Source: an uncultured Ruminococcus sp.
Lineage (GTDB): Bacteria > Bacillota > Clostridia > Oscillospirales > Acutalibacteraceae
Assembly: GCA_902764235.1 (NCBI GenBank)
Contig: CACWVH010000015.1
Location: forward strand, 1 to 38,880
Reading direction: 5' to 3'
Length of the DNA stretch: 38,880 nt
Part shown: piece by piece, positions 25,382 to 32,740 of the stretch
How the letters are laid out: the number at the start of each line of letters is the position of its first letter
How positions within the stretch are numbered: the stretch's first letter is position 1
Translations under genes and position numbers: made by a program
Notes under the pieces: generated by a model
The model's input: only the letters and a program-made list of their open reading frames with translations
Database searches by the model: none
What the model was told of the DNA's origin: nothing

Positions 25382-26299
25382 TTGAAGATCGAGATTCGTG
25401 ATATCACAAAAAATTTCGGTGATAAGGAAGTTCTGAAAGGCATCACCTTTGAAACAGAAAGCGGTAAAGCACACGGTCTTCTTGGCAGAAACGGCGCAGG
25501 AAAAACCACCACAATACGTATAATTATGGGAGTTTTCTTCCAGAACAGCGGAGAGATACTTGTTGACGAAAAGGAAATCAACCGTGATAAGCTCAGAATA
25601 GGCTATCTTCCCGAAGAAAGAGGTCTTTATCCGAAAATAAAAATAGCAGAACAGCTTGTTTATTTTGGTATGCTGAGAGGTCTTTCAAAGCAGGATGCCA
25701 GGAAGGCAGGCGTAAAATGGCTTGACCGCATGGGTATGACAGAATATAAGGATAAAAAGCTTGAAACACTCAGCAAGGGTAATCAACAGAAAATACAGCT
25801 TGCCGCAACTCTTCTGTGCGATCCTCAGCTCATTATCCTTGACGAACCGTTTTCAGGTCTTGATCCGGTCAACGCAATGCTGCTCAAGGATGTTATCTCT
25901 GAAATGATAGACGGCGGCTCTGCTGTTATTTTCTCAAGTCATCAGATGAATTACATAGAGGAATTCTGCAGGGATATTTCTATTCTCAATGCAGGAAAAA
26001 TCGCTGTTGACGGTCAGATAAACGATATCAAGCGCAGCTATCCGAGAAATACACTGATAATCTATTCCCAGGAATATGACCGGCTTTCCTCATTCATTGC
26101 GAAAAGCTTCAGCGAAAGAACCGATTCCGTCGAAAGCAGCGAAAAGGACAGCATCGTTACTGTAAAGCTCAGGAATGAAAAGGATAAGGATGAGCTTATT
26201 AAGCTTTTGCTTGACAATAAATTTGCGTTCGACGGCTTCAGGGTAAAAGAACCTTCTCTGAATGATATTTTTGTACAGTATACGGAGGGCGGAATATGA
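25382..26299 (+). CDS. ABC transporter ATPase (NatA/YhaQ-like)
   Basis: 305 residues starting at TTG, 8 nt after AAAGGAGG; the ATG inside that spacer is out of frame and soon blocked. Walker A GRNGAGKT (35-42), Q-loop LPEERGLYPKIK, signature LSKGNQQK (130-137), Walker B LIILDEPFSGLDP and switch FSSHQM are intact. The C-terminal ~90 residues, ending FRVKEPSLNDIFVQYTEGG, are the DUF4162-type extension of NatA/YhaQ exporters. The stop overlaps the permease start by 4 bp, so the two are translationally coupled. Cargo unknown; sodium or peptide export is possible by family. Confidence 0.93.
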   Translation: MKIEIRDITKNFGDKEVLKGITFETESGKAHGLLGRNGAGKTTTIRIIMGVFFQNSGEILVDEKEINRDKLRIGYLPEERGLYPKIKIAEQLVYFGMLRGLSKQDARKAGVKWLDRMGMTEYKDKKLETLSKGNQQKIQLAATLLCDPQLIILDEPFSGLDPVNAMLLKDVISEMIDGGSAVIFSSHQMNYIEEFCRDISILNAGKIAVDGQINDIKRSYPRNTLIIYSQEYDRLSSFIAKSFSERTDSVESSEKDSIVTVKLRNEKDKDELIKLLLDNKFAFDGFRVKEPSLNDIFVQYTEGGI

Positions 26300-27546
26300 A
26301 AAACTTTTTCAAGATACTGAAATTTGAATACCTGAACTGTGTAAGGAATAAGGCCTTTATAATCATCACCGTATTTCTTGTATGTGCATCCTTTCTTTTT
26401 TCTCTTCTTCCAGGACTGATACTCTCTCTTTCCGAGGACAGCCCTGACGAAGGCAGCGACAGCGACGAAAAAAGCGTTATAGCCATTATGAAGAGCAGCT
26501 ATGATGACGAGCTTGTAAAAAGCGAGCTTGCACCCTACTTTCCTGACTATGATATCATTATCACAGACGAGGACAGGAAAACTGTTGAAAGCAAGGTCAA
26601 CAGCGATGATTACATATTTGCCTCCGAGATAGACTCTCCCCTTTCACTGATTTATATTACAAAGAATAATACCCTCTATGACACGAACGGTCAGCTGCTC
26701 AGTCAGGCAGTCAAAAATATGTACACTGTAACAGAGCTGTCAAAGCACGGCATATCACAGGCTGAAACAGATACTCTTATGAACACACCGGTAAAAACTC
26801 AGCTTGTTTCGACCGGCACAGACCAGACAAAGAATTATTTCCCGGTCTATATGCTTATGTGCGTGCTTTTTGCAGCGATCACCTCATACGGTCAGCTTGT
26901 GACACAAAGCGTCGTAAGCGAAAAGAATACAAGAGCTATGGAGCTTCTGATAACCTGTGCAAAGCCTTCTGAGCTTATGTTCGGAAAGGTGATCGGTTCA
27001 GGTCTGGCAGGTCTTACACAGCTTGCGCTTATCTTCATGTCGGTATCTGTTTCCTTCACCTATTCTCCGAAGAACATGATTCCGGATGAAATACGTGAAT
27101 TTATAGATTTCCCTGTTGAAACCCTTCTTTCAGCTCTTTTGTTCTTTATTCTCGGCTATTTCATCTATGCATTCCTTCTCGGTGCACTTGCGTCCTTTGC
27201 TTCAAAATCAGAGGATCTCAACGGTCTGACCACGCCTGTTCTGTTTATTCTGATCGGCATATATATGCTGCTGGTTATCATGTGCAGCGGAGGTATGGTA
27301 GACAGCGTTGTTATGACCGTGCTGTCATATATCCCCCTCAGTGCACCGATGGCAATGTTTGTCAGATCTACTCTTGTTGATATCCCGCTCTGGGAAACAG
27401 CTGTATCCGTTGTAATCCAGCTTGCGACTATTGTTGTTTTCGGTATGCTGGCTTCCGCAATTTACAAGATCGGCGTTCTTATGTACGGTAATCCGCCCAA
27501 GCTGTCTGAAATAATCAAAATGGTAAAAAAGAGCAGAAATTCATAA
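26296..27546 (+). CDS. ABC-2 type permease (NatB/YhaP-like)
   Basis: 416 residues. The N-terminal helix (AFIIITVFLVCASFLFSLLPGLI) is followed by a ~130-residue extracytoplasmic acidic loop and about five to six C-terminal helices (VYMLMCVLFAAITSYG; LAGLTQLALIFMSVSV; LLSALLFFILGYFIYAFLLG; VLFILIGIYMLLVIM; WETAVSVVIQLATIVVFGML). VSEKNTRAMELLITCAKPSELMFGKVIG is the conserved coupling motif of the NatB/YhaP family. It pairs with the upstream ATPase. Confidence 0.92.
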   Translation: MKNFFKILKFEYLNCVRNKAFIIITVFLVCASFLFSLLPGLILSLSEDSPDEGSDSDEKSVIAIMKSSYDDELVKSELAPYFPDYDIIITDEDRKTVESKVNSDDYIFASEIDSPLSLIYITKNNTLYDTNGQLLSQAVKNMYTVTELSKHGISQAETDTLMNTPVKTQLVSTGTDQTKNYFPVYMLMCVLFAAITSYGQLVTQSVVSEKNTRAMELLITCAKPSELMFGKVIGSGLAGLTQLALIFMSVSVSFTYSPKNMIPDEIREFIDFPVETLLSALLFFILGYFIYAFLLGALASFASKSEDLNGLTTPVLFILIGIYMLLVIMCSGGMVDSVVMTVLSYIPLSAPMAMFVRSTLVDIPLWETAVSVVIQLATIVVFGMLASAIYKIGVLMYGNPPKLSEIIKMVKKSRNS

Positions 27547-27564
27547 ATAGCATACACATATAAA

Positions 27565-27612
27565 TGCATACCGGACGAAAAGCCGAAGGATACGCCTGTT
27601 CTCCGGTATGCG
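27565..27612 (+). terminator. Hairpin after the exporter operon
   Basis: The arms TGCATACCGGA and TCCGGTATGCG (11 bp) enclose a 26-nt loop and are followed by only GTAAAAATC. It is a stable stem without a U-tract, so termination is doubtful. Confidence 0.45.
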
Positions 27613-27640
27613 TAAAAATCTGAAAGCAAGGTAGATCAAA

Positions 27641-28261
27641 ATGAAAAAATCAATCGTATCGCTGATTGTTCTGACAATTGCTGTTCTTTTTTCAGGCTGT
27701 ACTGTAATTTTTCAGGAAAACAGCAGGTCTGAGTCTTCCGGAAATACATCGCAGATATCAGCAGACTCATCTGATACCGAAAGCAGTAATGAAAATCAGC
27801 AGTCATCAGAAGCATCAGAAAAATCCATGAATACTGAAAGCAGCGAAGAAGGGAGTACAGATATGAAAGCTTTACCGCAGATAGAGAGCATAACAATTTA
27901 CGAATACGGATCGATGGCATACAATACACAATATGAGATACTTCGCACTGAAAAAGGAGTACGTGTTTCAAAATATGAGGTACCGTGGGGTCATTATTAA
28001 GATACATCGGGAGAGGAATATCTTGTAAAACGCATTGACGGAGATGAAGATCTGTACAACAAGCTCTGCAAAGGGGTAAGTGACTGCGGCATGGTTTCGT
28101 GGGACGGCTTTTCAGAATCCATAAAAGATGTTCTTGACGGCGAAAGCTTTAACCTGACGGCAGTTATTGACGGCAAGTCTATAAGTGCCCATGGCTATGT
28201 TGCAAAGCCTGACGGCTACTATGATTTTGAAAAGCTTTTGTATGATATTCTCAGCAGCTGA
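27641..28261 (+). pseudogene. Lipoprotein gene interrupted by one in-frame TAA
   Basis: The frame starts MKKSIVSLIVLTIAVLFSGC, with a lipobox LFSGC, then a Ser/Glu-rich spacer and a globular part. It stops at TAA (27998-28000) after EVPWGHY. The same frame continues without another stop for 86 codons (DTSGEEYLVKRIDGDEDLYNK...YYDFEKLLYDILSS) to a TGA at 28259-28261, directly before a terminator. The continuing part has normal protein composition, so this is one 206-residue lipoprotein with a recent nonsense change. The truncated 119-residue product could still be exported. No family recognised. Alternatives are readthrough or a sequencing error. Confidence 0.75.
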
Positions 28262-28270
28262 TAAAAACAC

Positions 28271-28314
28271 AACCCGGAAAACCATTTCACTGTGGTTTTC
28301 CGGGTCATTTTTTT
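28271..28314. terminator. Bidirectional terminator
   Basis: A stem of about 13 bp (ACCCGGAAAACCA/TGGTTTTCCGGGT) is followed by seven T on the plus strand. It ends the lipoprotein gene and, read leftward, the GNAT gene, whose minus-strand flank includes a five-T run. Confidence 0.85.
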
Positions 28315-28825
28315 ACGAGCGGCATATTTCATAGCAGCTTAATTCACATTGTTCATCAGAGCCGAATTTTTTCAGTCCCATGCAGTTTCTGACATAAGTC
28401 ATTCCGCATTTTTCCATAACACGTCCGGAAGCCGGGTTATTCACATCATGGCACGCTCCTATTTTTCCAAAGCCATTGTTAAACAGTTCGTCAATCACAG
28501 CATTCACTGCTTCTGTCATAATACCCTCTCCCCAATGTGCATACATCAGCACGTAACCGATCTCAGGTACGCCGAAGCTGTTGATACCAACCAGATCAAT
28601 GCTGCCGACCGGCTCACCGCTGTCCTTCAGTGTTATTGCCCAGCAGTATTCTGCACCGATACACATTTTCAGGTACTCCTTTGTTTCTTCGATACTCTTA
28701 TGCGGATACCACCGGCAAAACCTTGCAACACGTTCATCAGCTGCCCAGTTTTTAAACACAGCCTCTGCATCCTCCTGACGGAACGGACGTAATATAAGAC
28801 GGTCTGTAATTAATGTATTCATCAT
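28313..28825 (-). CDS. GNAT-family N-acetyltransferase (RimJ/RimL-like)
   Basis: 170 residues. It would transfer an acetyl group from acetyl-CoA to an amine, possibly a protein N-terminus or small molecule. LITDRLILRPFRQEDAEAVFKNW is the typical RimJ-type start. The acetyl-CoA site region is IGYVLMYAHWGEGIMTEAVNAVIDELF, and HDVNNPASGRVMEKCGM is the conserved late motif. AGGAGG precedes the ATG by about 7 nt; a second ATG follows immediately. It stands alone between a lipoprotein pseudogene and a broken DUF3592-like gene. Confidence 0.92.
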   Translation of the reverse strand: MMNTLITDRLILRPFRQEDAEAVFKNWAADERVARFCRWYPHKSIEETKEYLKMCIGAEYCWAITLKDSGEPVGSIDLVGINSFGVPEIGYVLMYAHWGEGIMTEAVNAVIDELFNNGFGKIGACHDVNNPASGRVMEKCGMTYVRNCMGLKKFGSDEQCELSCYEICRS

Positions 28826-28941
28826 ATTTCACCTCCTGAAAATAAGGATTTACATATACAGATACAATAATAGAAGTACCATAAAATAACTGGCATCTGA
28901 CTGTCCTGAAAGATATAGTGTTACTATGTATAATTTGTATT

Positions 28942-29526
28942 CTACAGCATAATGAGCAAAATAATATAAACTGCTGTAATAATTAACGGAATCATAATTA
29001 AATGTATTATATCATTCTGAGTTTCAGCCTCGTAACCTTCTTTTAGCTTTTCATTATCAATAAAAGATATATTTGGAATTTTTTTCATATACTTTATCTC
29101 TATTTCGGTATCATCCTCTATTACCAAAGGGTACTATTCCTGTCTGCTGGTCAGACAAGTCGCTGGAAATTCTTTATTATACTCCTTTGTTCCGACTTTG
29201 TAGGAAATAATGCAGGAGTAACGCACCTTCCTGCACCATTCATCCACATTAAGCTCTTTAGGATGAGGAATCTCTCTTACGGATTTAATAGTTCCTATTG
29301 TAGAAATTCCGTTTCTATTAACATATCTGCGAAGAAAACGATAAATCCAAGCCCAGATAAAAAGTAAGTCAATAATGAGTACGATCAATCCAATGGCTGT
29401 TGAAGGTATCATTTCTGCAAATTCCCTGGGAATGATTTTGAAAAGCCCCAGAGCACTTATTAAAGAGCCAATTATAAAACCTGCTATGATGTATATGTAT
29501 AATACCTTAAAAGGATTTTTCTTCAT
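28942..29526 (-). pseudogene. DUF3592-like membrane protein gene split by one in-frame TAG
   Basis: The first part (29526 to 29134) has two helices (VLYIYIIAGFIIGSLISALG; STAIGLIVLIIDLLFIWAW) and a beta-rich segment ending CLTSRQE, then TAG at 29134-29136. The same frame continues YPLVIEDDTEIEIKYMKKIPNISF to a final helix (IIHLIMIPLIITAVYIILLIML) and a stop at 28942. Together they make a 194-residue protein shaped like DUF3592: helices, a beta domain, a P-rich strand, and a closing helix. The single nonsense change is the only lesion seen. Function unknown. Confidence 0.72.
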
Positions 29527-29641
29527 TACGATTTCACCAACTGTATTCTATATTTCACTAACGACAATCTGATTATAGCACAAAAAACATTTCTTTTCAA
29601 CAATAAAAGGGAGTTTAAGCCCAAAACAGGAGGTCTTATAT

Positions 29642-29950
29642 TTGATAGTCATATACGCTGAAAAAGCAAGTTTAGCAAAAACTATTGCTGCTGCACTTAA
29701 AGCCGGCAATAAAATTGCAAATAAAAAAAGAGCCGACGATAGGACACTATGAGTTTACCTTTAGCGGTAAAAAACCATACTGTGTCACAGTGTCGGGCAT
29801 TTATGCGGTCCGGCTGACAGAACAGCATACGGAGAGCAGTATAAAAATTGGGATCTGAGCGTTTTTCCTTGTATTCCTGACTGAACACTTACCCATTGAT
29901 GAACTTAAAAGCTCTGAAATGACAGGACGATGGGAAAAGCGTCTGCACAA
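29642..29950 (+). pseudogene. topB: Decayed DNA topoisomerase III (topB-like) N-terminal fragment
   Basis: A TTG start 8 nt after AGGAGG opens IVIYAEKASLAKTIAAALKAG, the TOPRIM start of topoisomerase III. The frame shifts at an A7 run (29723-29729) into EPTIGHYEFTFSGKKPY, shifts again into SVGHLCG and AYGEQYKNWDLSVFPCIPD, then meets TGA. These pieces match the topB N-terminus in order. The rest of the gene is absent; the inverted repeat starts at 29964. Such topB genes are common in integrative conjugative elements, so this is probably a remnant of one. Confidence 0.75.
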
Positions 29951-29963
29951 TATTGTTAATATC

Positions 29964-29989
29964 GGCAGACAGCATCGCTGCTGCCTGCC
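29964..29989 (-). terminator. Terminator of the kinase/peptide transcript
   Basis: The stem GGCAGaCAGCA/TGCTGcCTGCC with one mismatch lies 11 bp after the peptide stop codon. The same structure occurs in the right copy. The minus-strand tail (GATATTAAC) has little U-tract. Confidence 0.6.
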
Positions 29990-30000
29990 GACTTAAGATT

Positions 30001-30129
30001 TTAATTTTTGGGATGCGGAATAAACGGTAATTCGTCATCTTCAAGCTCCGGTTGGCTTGTTGTAATTACATCCTCGTTATCAAACTCAGTGATCTCCATT
30101 TCGGTGGGAATATATTTTTTCTTTCTCAT
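30001..30129 (-). CDS. 42-residue acidic peptide, left copy
   Basis: It starts MRKKKYIPTEMEITEFDNED and ends LPFIPHPKN: a basic head, an EITEF...EDVITTS centre and an acidic, proline-rich tail. GGAGG lies 9 nt upstream. Five of 129 bases differ from the right copy (36673-36801), giving only K2R and N26Q. It has no signal peptide or cysteine. It lies 224 bp downstream of the histidine kinase on the same strand, so it may be the last gene of the kinase transcript. Short proteins with a (K)KxYxxPxMEIxEF...DVITTS pattern are, to my memory, common in gut Clostridia without assigned function; that point needs a search. Confidence 0.7.
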   Translation of the reverse strand: MRKKKYIPTEMEITEFDNEDVITTSQPELEDDELPFIPHPKN

Positions 30130-30233
30130 TTCAAAACACCTCCGTCATTATGGTTTAAAATGTCTATCTGAACCCTGGTGATTTCTAACTCGGTGCGCTC
30201 ATAGGTTTCTTAATTCGTATTCATGCACGTCAT
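30126..30233 (-). pseudogene. Broken counterpart of the 35-residue short ORF
   Basis: Collinear with 36569-36676 in the right copy, but a TAA follows after seven codons (ATGACG...AAT TAA). Without that stop it would read ETYERTELEITRVQIDILNHN. It overlaps the peptide gene by 4 bases as in the right copy. Confidence 0.6.
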
Positions 30234-30352
30234 TTCCGGGAAGATAAAAACAAGCTTCAATTGTCATTGAAAAACTCTACAATTATTGAGTCTGATGCCG
30301 TTACCAAGCGTATCAAGTGCAGGCTGCCCCGGATTCAATGCATTACCCACGA

Positions 30353-31621
30353 TCATTTGTCTGATGCAGGAATTGTTACTTTTACCGACGTACCTCCGCC
30401 CTCACGCTGTGAAATTTCAAGTTTGCCATTGCACATCATTTCAAGCCTTTGCCTGATATTATTCAGGGCGAGATGCGGCTCTTTGTCATCAGCTGAATTG
30501 AAGCCCGAGCCGTCGTCCTCGACAATTATTTCGCTGCCGCCCTTCGTCTGTCGTGTCCTGACAGAAATATTAAGCGGATCGCCGTCCGGGTTCATACCGT
30601 GCTTGACTGCGTTTTCTACAAGGGGCTGCAGCGTCAGCGGCGGCACACGGAACATAGTGTGCGGAGTTTCAAAGCTGACAAAGAGTCTGTCCTCAAGCTG
30701 TGCCTGTTCAACGGCAAGATAGGCGCGGGTATGCTCCAGTTCATCCTTGAACGGCACGGTCTTCTCGCTGGCAATGGCAGCGAAGTTCCGGCGCAGATAG
30801 GTGGTGAAGTCCAGCGTCACCTGCTGAGCCTTATCCGGATCCAGCTTGCAAAGGTAGTAAATACCCATCATAGTATTGTATATGAAATGCGGCCGCATTT
30901 GCAGCACCATAATGCCGGCACGCTGATTGGTAATTTCACGCTGCTGCATATATTGTTCCATATTATCCGTAAGGATAAGACTGAACATCGTTATTGCACA
31001 GAGAGCCATCCAGAATGAAACTACCGTATCGACAGCAGCAAACATATATAAGATAACGAGAATCGCCGTTGGGAGCAGATAAACAAGAAGGGCAGTAAAA
31101 ACCTTTTTTGAGAGCTTTTTCCTTCTTCTGAAAAGGCTCACTGTATTGATAATCATTATCAATGACAGGGGAGCGATCATCAGCGGGAACAACGGAGCAC
31201 GAACATACTGATTATCCGATGCAGTGTAGTAGAATATATCTGTAAACTGAGAGACACACAGCATTATGCAGAATATGCCCCACAGCGTTATTACAGTGCG
31301 TAACAGCACATTGCTTTTTTGGCTTTCTCCGCAGCAATGCAGCAGAAATGGCATTGGCATAGGCATCAGCACAGAGAAAAACAGATATTCAATAATAATA
31401 AACACTCTTTGCGTTGCCGCTATATCGGGATTTGTGTATATGATCATATCAACAGAGAGAACAACGGCATACATCAGAAGGATCGAAAAGAACGTCAGAA
31501 AATATTTCCTGTTCCACCGGTCAAGTGCAGGCATAAAAGCTGAGAATGCGATTCCGATCAACATCATTATCAGCATTGCGCCGCTTATAGAATAACCGGC
31601 GGCAATCATCCAGTCTGTCAA
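30353..31621 (-). CDS. Seven-helix LytS/YesM-type sensor histidine kinase
   Basis: 422 residues from the TTG at 31621, which overlaps the regulator stop (TTGA) and has GGAGG nine bases upstream; a longer frame runs back into the regulator and an ATG at 31609 lacks a site. Seven hydrophobic helices fill residues ~5-215, with no extracellular domain, suggesting a membrane-embedded or peptide-type ligand. The phosphoacceptor box LQMRPHFIYNTMMGIYYLCK (His near 242) is of the His_kinase/LytS type. The ATP site has LQPLVENAVKHGM (N box, near 333), VEDDGSGF and EGGGTSVKVTIP. It is co-translated with the XRE-receiver regulator. Confidence 0.93.
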   Translation of the reverse strand: MTDWMIAAGYSISGAMLIMMLIGIAFSAFMPALDRWNRKYFLTFFSILLMYAVVLSVDMIIYTNPDIAATQRVFIIIEYLFFSVLMPMPMPFLLHCCGESQKSNVLLRTVITLWGIFCIMLCVSQFTDIFYYTASDNQYVRAPLFPLMIAPLSLIMIINTVSLFRRRKKLSKKVFTALLVYLLPTAILVILYMFAAVDTVVSFWMALCAITMFSLILTDNMEQYMQQREITNQRAGIMVLQMRPHFIYNTMMGIYYLCKLDPDKAQQVTLDFTTYLRRNFAAIASEKTVPFKDELEHTRAYLAVEQAQLEDRLFVSFETPHTMFRVPPLTLQPLVENAVKHGMNPDGDPLNISVRTRQTKGGSEIIVEDDGSGFNSADDKEPHLALNNIRQRLEMMCNGKLEISQREGGGTSVKVTIPASDK

Positions 31622-32217
31622 ACACCCTCGCCTCCCGTCTGAAACGGATACCGCAGGCGGCTGAGCTGTTCTCTTACGCCCTCGGCGGTGAGGGGCTTGA
31701 GCATAAAGCCACACGCTCCGGTACTCCATGTGTCAAAGGAATACTCCTGATATGCTGTCAGATACACCACATTGGTCTGCGGATTTATTTCAAGAAGCTG
31801 GCGGCATACGTCCAGACCGCTTACCGTACCCATCTCGATATCGAGAAAGGCGAGGACAATGCGGTTTGCCTTTGCGTATTCGGTAGCCTCTGCCGGCTTT
31901 GTAAAGCCTGTAACCGAGGCGTTCGGCATAACCTCCTCCAGAACAGGCAGACCTCCTGTGAGAATCAGCTTACTGTCGTCCACAAGAATAACGTTAGGGG
32001 ACTCGTCGCTCTGTGCCGCCGCCGAGAGCAACACATTAATATCAACACCCAAAGCCTCGGAAAGCCGGTATATCATCGCAGCGTCCGGCAGGCGGGTGCC
32101 GTTTTCCCACCGTGATACCGTGACTTTGTTAACGTACATCCGCTTTGCAATCTGACTCTGGGAGAGCCCTTTTTCCGCTCGCAGCTTCTTTAGTGTATCC
32201 GCAAAAATCATACTCAT
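31618..32217 (-). CDS. XRE helix-turn-helix / receiver response regulator
   Basis: 199 residues. Residues 6-62 are an XRE/Cro-type DNA-binding domain (LRAEKGLSQSQIAKRMYVNKVTVSRWENG). Residues 74-195 are a receiver domain with the acidic pair D80/D81, phosphoacceptor D126 (AFLDIEMG), T154 (YLTAYQ) and K174 (FMLKPL), all intact. The order is reversed from most response regulators, whose output domain follows the receiver. AGGAG precedes the ATG by 9 nt. It is the first gene of the leftward operon with the kinase and is divergent from the leucine-rich-repeat gene. It probably binds the dyad sites at 32312-32553, an inference from position. Confidence 0.92.
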   Translation of the reverse strand: MSMIFADTLKKLRAEKGLSQSQIAKRMYVNKVTVSRWENGTRLPDAAMIYRLSEALGVDINVLLSAAAQSDESPNVILVDDSKLILTGGLPVLEEVMPNASVTGFTKPAEATEYAKANRIVLAFLDIEMGTVSGLDVCRQLLEINPQTNVVYLTAYQEYSFDTWSTGACGFMLKPLTAEGVREQLSRLRYPFQTGGEGV

Positions 32218-32311
32218 AATTCATTGCTCCTCATAATTACATCTGAATAATAGTTTAACTGATAAAAGAAATAAAAACAAGACGACAACGAACAATTTTC
32301 GGGAAAAGGGA

Positions 32312-32330
32312 GTTGACATTCCGGCAACCC
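32312..32330. promoter_or_regulatory. Operator-like dyad, site 1
   Basis: GTTGACATTCCGGCAACCC is a near-copy of the site at 32454. The GTTG/CAAC arms flank ATTC, and a TTGAAA follows a few bases downstream, as it does in the other site. This is the first half of a duplicated promoter segment. Confidence 0.55.
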
Positions 32331-32365
32331 TCTTGAAAATAACGATAGAAAAAGACAGCAGCTCA

Positions 32366-32378
32366 GGTAACCGATGTT
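32366..32378. promoter_or_regulatory. Operator-like half site, site 2
   Basis: GGTAACCGATGTT shares GTAACCGAT with the site at 32532. It lies 54 bp after site 1. Confidence 0.4.
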
Positions 32379-32453
32379 CTATTAATTTATGTATCATTCA
32401 CAAAATAAAAAATAAATAAAATCAAGAAAACTTCTGTTATTCATACAATAAAA

Positions 32454-32473
32454 GTTACCATTCTGGTAACCCC
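32454..32473. promoter_or_regulatory. Operator-like dyad, site 3
   Basis: GTTACCATTCTGGTAACCCC contains perfect 6-bp arms GTTACC/GGTAAC around ATTCT. It lies 142 bp from site 1, which it matches closely, and is again followed by TTGAAA. Confidence 0.65.
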
Positions 32474-32531
32474 CATTGAAAACCGCATAAAAATATAAGA
32501 AAATTAGCATAGGTATGTATGTTTATATGTA

Positions 32532-32553
32532 TTGTAACCGATTCAGTTAACAA
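32532..32553. promoter_or_regulatory. Operator-like dyad, site 4
   Basis: TTGTAAC and GTTAACAA form a dyad around CGATTCA. It shares GTAACCGAT with site 2 and lies about 210 bp before the leucine-rich-repeat gene. Confidence 0.55.
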
Positions 32554-32641
32554 TTTGCTTGGTTTGTTTGGCTTTACGCCAATACCCGGTATTTTCAGAT
32601 ACGCGGTCAGCGGGCAGACCCAAACCGGCATTGTTATTACA

Positions 32642-32713
32642 TTAAGGCAATACCGAATGATTCAATGCGGATTGCAAAGGGCGAGCGCCGTGGGTTATGC
32701 GGCGTTGCCTTAA
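32642..32713. mobile_element. 72-bp TIR element in the leader of the leucine-rich-repeat gene
   Basis: The left end reads TTAAGGCAATACCGAATGA; the right end read inward is TTAAGGCAACGCCGCATAA. They match the TTAAGGAAnnACTGA ends of the elements at 17166 and 23213. It has no coding capacity and ends 27 bp before the ATG, so it lies in the 5' untranslated leader or right at the promoter. Confidence 0.65.
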
Positions 32714-32740
32714 TCAAATTAAAAAGGAGGAATTTAAAAA

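Larger units (their letters stand above)
29964..30239 (-). repeat. Left copy of a 276-bp inverted repeat
   Basis: This is the reverse complement of 36563-36838 with no gap over 276 bp: each coordinate x on the right maps to 66802 - x here. It contains a broken short ORF, the 42-residue peptide gene and a terminator. Identity is about 96% in the peptide gene and about 85% upstream of it. Confidence 0.9.

Noticed and set aside
25394..27546. Antibiotic-resistance transporter
   Set aside because: The ATPase/permease pair fits the NatA/NatB (YhaQ/YhaP) exporter family; nothing in the sequence points to a drug substrate.
30261..30722. 153-codon plus-strand ORF over the kinase 3' end
   Set aside because: Most of it is the antisense of the kinase ATP-binding domain; the coding strand has clear motifs and this frame does not.
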